Assembly (NCBI GenBank): GCA_002973635.1
Contig: CP027224.1
Span: 1,870,501 to 1,934,500 of the forward strand
Direction: 5' to 3'
DNA: 64,000 nucleotides
Origin: Lysinibacillus sp. B2A1
Lineage (GTDB): Bacteria; Bacillota; Bacilli; Bacillales_A; Planococcaceae
Positions 61,834 through 64,000 of this stretch are shown here, in pieces. Within the stretch, counting starts at the first letter, position 1, and the number at the start of each line of letters is the position of its first letter. A program made the translations under genes and the position numbers. The notes beneath the pieces are model-generated. The model made no database searches and was not told the DNA's origin. It was given only the letters and a program-made list of their open reading frames with translations.

Positions 61834-63096
61834 ATGGAATCTCAGATAACAAGAAAAGGTTTTTCAAAAGATTTTAACCTAATGGTGGTTGGGCAAATTA
61901 TTTCAATTTTAGGATCTGCTCTTTTAAGGTTTGCTCTTTCACTGTATGTACTAGATATTACAGGTCGTGCGGATCTTTTTGCTGTCCTATTTGCAATTTC
62001 AAGTATCCCAATTTTACTTGCACCACTTGGAGGAGCTATTGCTGACCGATTCAATCGACGTAATTTAATGGTATTATTTGATTTTGTTAGTAGTGTAATC
62101 GTGTTTATTTTTTTATTTTGGCTTATAAGTGGTAATAGTTCAATCGTCTTTATCGGTATTGTCATGGTGTTACTTTCACTTGTTAGTGCCATGTATACAC
62201 CAGCAGTGATGGCCAGTATCCCTGTACTTGTAGAAGAAGAGAAGCTTGAGCAAGCAAATGGCATTGTCAATGGGATTCAAGCATTGTCGGGTGTAGCGGC
62301 TCCTGTGCTAGGAGGAATATTATACGGCATGATTGGCTTAAAAGTGCTTGTCGTCATCAGTGGGGTGCTCTTTTTTCTATCAGCCTTATTAGAGATGTTT
62401 ATTACCATTCCATTTAATCAACGAGAACAGGACGGACATATTATTCCAACACTTATCAATGATTTGAAAGAGGGCTTTAGCTATGTAATGAAGCAATCGT
62501 TTATATTCAAATGCATGATTTTAGCGGCATTATTAAATTTATTATTAACGCCATTGTTTGTTGTAGGTGTTCCGATTATTCTCCGTGTCACAATGCAAAG
62601 TAGTGATACTTTATATGGAATAGCAATGGGATTAATCGATTTTGCTACTATTTTAGGGGCTTTATCGATGGGATACTTTGCAAAAAAACTTGGTATTAGG
62701 AATTTGTATATTTGGATTTTCATCACAGCATTATTGATTGTTCCAATGGCTATTTCAGTTATGCCTCTTATGCTTACGATTGGCTATTATCCATCTTATA
62801 TTATTTTTGTCGTCAGCACCCTTTTAATAGCTATAATTATTACAATAATTTCCATTTATGTTATTACCGTTGTCCAAAAAGAAACCCCAAATGAAAATTT
62901 AGGGAAGGTTATGGCTATTATTATTGCTGTTTCACAATGTATGGCACCAATTGGACAAATATTGTATGGTTTATTATTTGAGATATTTACTAGTAAAATC
63001 TATGTTCCAATTTTAATGATTGGTGTATTCATGGTGATCCTGGCTTTAGCGACCAAAAGAATTTTGCGGTTTGAAGAAAGTGATACAGGAAAATAA
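61834..63096 (+). CDS. MFS efflux transporter (MFS_3 type)
   Basis: 420 aa with about 12 membrane segments. NLMVVGQIISILGSALLRFALSLYVLDITG and the loop-2 motif GGAIADRFNRRNLM are typical of the MefA/EntS-like group. The ATG at 61834 follows GAAGGGG; an in-frame codon at 61747 would add 29 residues of non-membrane sequence. Likely drug or siderophore export; substrate unknown. Confidence 0.9.
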   Translation: MESQITRKGFSKDFNLMVVGQIISILGSALLRFALSLYVLDITGRADLFAVLFAISSIPILLAPLGGAIADRFNRRNLMVLFDFVSSVIVFIFLFWLISGNSSIVFIGIVMVLLSLVSAMYTPAVMASIPVLVEEEKLEQANGIVNGIQALSGVAAPVLGGILYGMIGLKVLVVISGVLFFLSALLEMFITIPFNQREQDGHIIPTLINDLKEGFSYVMKQSFIFKCMILAALLNLLLTPLFVVGVPIILRVTMQSSDTLYGIAMGLIDFATILGALSMGYFAKKLGIRNLYIWIFITALLIVPMAISVMPLMLTIGYYPSYIIFVVSTLLIAIIITIISIYVITVVQKETPNENLGKVMAIIIAVSQCMAPIGQILYGLLFEIFTSKIYVPILMIGVFMVILALATKRILRFEESDTGK

Positions 63097-63110
63097 TTAG
63101 CTTTTTTTTA

Positions 63111-63138
63111 GGGGTCCCTAATATAAGGGACTTTTTTT
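63111..63138 (+). terminator. Terminator of the MFS gene
   Basis: GGTCCCT pairs with AGGGACT across ATATA-like loop, then seven Ts. Confidence 0.88.
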
Positions 63139-63178
63139 CTTGCCTAAATGACATGAAAAACAAATCTTGGAGAAACAC

Positions 63179-63209
63179 TTGACCTTCAAGTTGGTTGAAG
63201 GTTTACCAT
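63179..63209 (+). promoter_or_regulatory. MerR-type promoter of the merR gene
   Basis: TTGACC, a 19-bp spacer and TACCAT, with the dyad ACCTTCAA-5-TTGAAGGT (63182-63202) in the spacer. This is the classic over-long MerR promoter and indicates autoregulation. Confidence 0.82.
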
Positions 63210-63231
63210 TGGAATTGAGAGGTGTGATGAT

Positions 63232-63996
63232 GTGAAAAAATATATGACCATTCAAGAGTTCTCTGAAAGAACGGGTATAGCGAAAAGCACACTACGCTTT
63301 TATGAAACCAAAAATTTACTACTACCAGAGGAAAGGAGCTTAAATGGCTATCGAGTGTATGCAGACAGTCAGATTGCAACAGTAAAGTTAATATCCACTT
63401 TGCGTTTGGCAGATGTTCCTATTAATGAAATTCAACATTATTTACAGGAGCAGGATGAAATGAATCGTCAAAAGATGATGAAAAAATGGATTCAGCATAT
63501 GAAGAAAAAACGAGATTTATTGGATATTAGCCTGCGCTATTTAGAAAGTGACTCAATTCGAGATGATATTTATTTAATTGATAAAAATGATGAAAAAATT
63601 ATTTGGTATACTGCTAAATCTACGACAGGCAAATTTGGAGCAAGCTTTGCACAAAGAGCAAATGAATTGAAACAATTAAATATCCGTATTAAAAGCTACT
63701 ACTTAAATTATTTATCGGGGCAAGACGAAATTAAAGCCCAAATTGGCTTTGGCGTTCCAGTAGACACAAATTTAAATATGCCTATAGATTGTGATTTTAT
63801 TGAACATATGCCTGCCTGTATATGTCTGGCATTACCATTTAAAGAGCATATGTCAACGATTAAGGATGGCTATATTAAATTACTACAATATGCACTTCAA
63901 CATAAATGGGTCCCGACGCGCTCCATTCTAGAGTGGTATCGAGGTGATGATTTTACACAATTAGATTTATTATTGCCTGTTATTCAAATGGAGTAG
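63232..63996 (+). CDS. MerR-family regulator with C-terminal effector domain
   Basis: 254 aa, GTG start after GAGGTGTGATGAT. N-terminal winged helix (MTIQEFSERTGIAKSTLRFYETKNLLLPEER), a coiled-coil linker (about 75-120), and a C-terminal effector-binding domain of the GyrI/BmrR type (about 130-254). It should bind a cationic or hydrophobic drug and activate its own promoter and perhaps that of the C45 amidase at 37.7 kb. The gene ends four bases before the window edge. Confidence 0.92.
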   Translation: MKKYMTIQEFSERTGIAKSTLRFYETKNLLLPEERSLNGYRVYADSQIATVKLISTLRLADVPINEIQHYLQEQDEMNRQKMMKKWIQHMKKKRDLLDISLRYLESDSIRDDIYLIDKNDEKIIWYTAKSTTGKFGASFAQRANELKQLNIRIKSYYLNYLSGQDEIKAQIGFGVPVDTNLNMPIDCDFIEHMPACICLALPFKEHMSTIKDGYIKLLQYALQHKWVPTRSILEWYRGDDFTQLDLLLPVIQME

Positions 63997-64000
63997 GAGT

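Overview
The window is a Gram-positive, low-GC, spore-forming Bacillales chromosome, most like Lysinibacillus. Evidence is the spore genes (splA-splB, a GerA-family receptor subunit), AGGAGG-type ribosome binding sites with frequent GTG/TTG starts, FMN riboswitches with U-run terminators, and gene families typical of that group. The genus is an inference. No tRNA, rRNA, CRISPR array or prophage was seen.

Layout. 0-2 kb: the 3' part of an IS1182-family transposase next to an IS200-type element. 2.3-6.4 kb: a visibly AT-rich island with a small seven-cysteine peptide, two membrane-anchored thioredoxin-like proteins, a MauE-like membrane protein and an ABC exporter broken by one base in a G run; it looks like an undescribed disulfide-rich peptide system. 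6.5-15 kb: a DinG-type helicase, a GATC-phased minisatellite, a membrane GGDEF protein, and an alkylation-repair operon (adaA, alkA, ogt) behind a PEP-mutase-like gene. 15.6-24.2 kb: reductive pyrimidine catabolism (PucR-type regulator, M20 amidohydrolase, dihydropyrimidinase, preT, preA, NCS1 permease). 24.2-25.3 kb: a gene-free stretch of inverted repeats.

25-33.6 kb: ordinary chromosomal genes (amino acid permease, pgeF, LysM-CAP protein, VanW lipoprotein, soluble chemoreceptor, HAD phosphatase), then two decayed genes (an SDR and an aadK-like nucleotidyltransferase). 33.6-36 kb: two complete FMN riboswitches in tandem, each followed by its own terminator, before a ribE-ribB-ribH operon that lacks ribD and ribA. 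36-42 kb: GerA-family protein, C45-type amidase behind a MerR-type promoter, sensor kinase, phosphatase, acetyltransferase.

42.9-48.2 kb: a tight, AT-rich five-gene operon (ureohydrolase, APH-type kinase, a possible Fe(II)/2-oxoglutarate oxygenase, a BioF2/FemAB-like acyltransferase, a radical SAM enzyme). I do not recognise it as any known pathway, and it is the best candidate for a new biosynthetic system here. 48.7-56 kb: transglutaminase-like protein, a Tad2-like (DUF2829) protein, an SDR, a candidate preQ1-II-type riboswitch with queT, splAB, a Nudix hydrolase, a deiminase-family enzyme with an amino acid permease, and a YqcI/YcgG protein. 56.3-64 kb: a second 21-bp GATC-phased minisatellite, a MarR regulator divergent from a flavodoxin-fold oxidoreductase, an ABC exporter with a two-component system, an MFS exporter behind a TetR-type palindrome, and a MerR regulator with its own MerR-type promoter.
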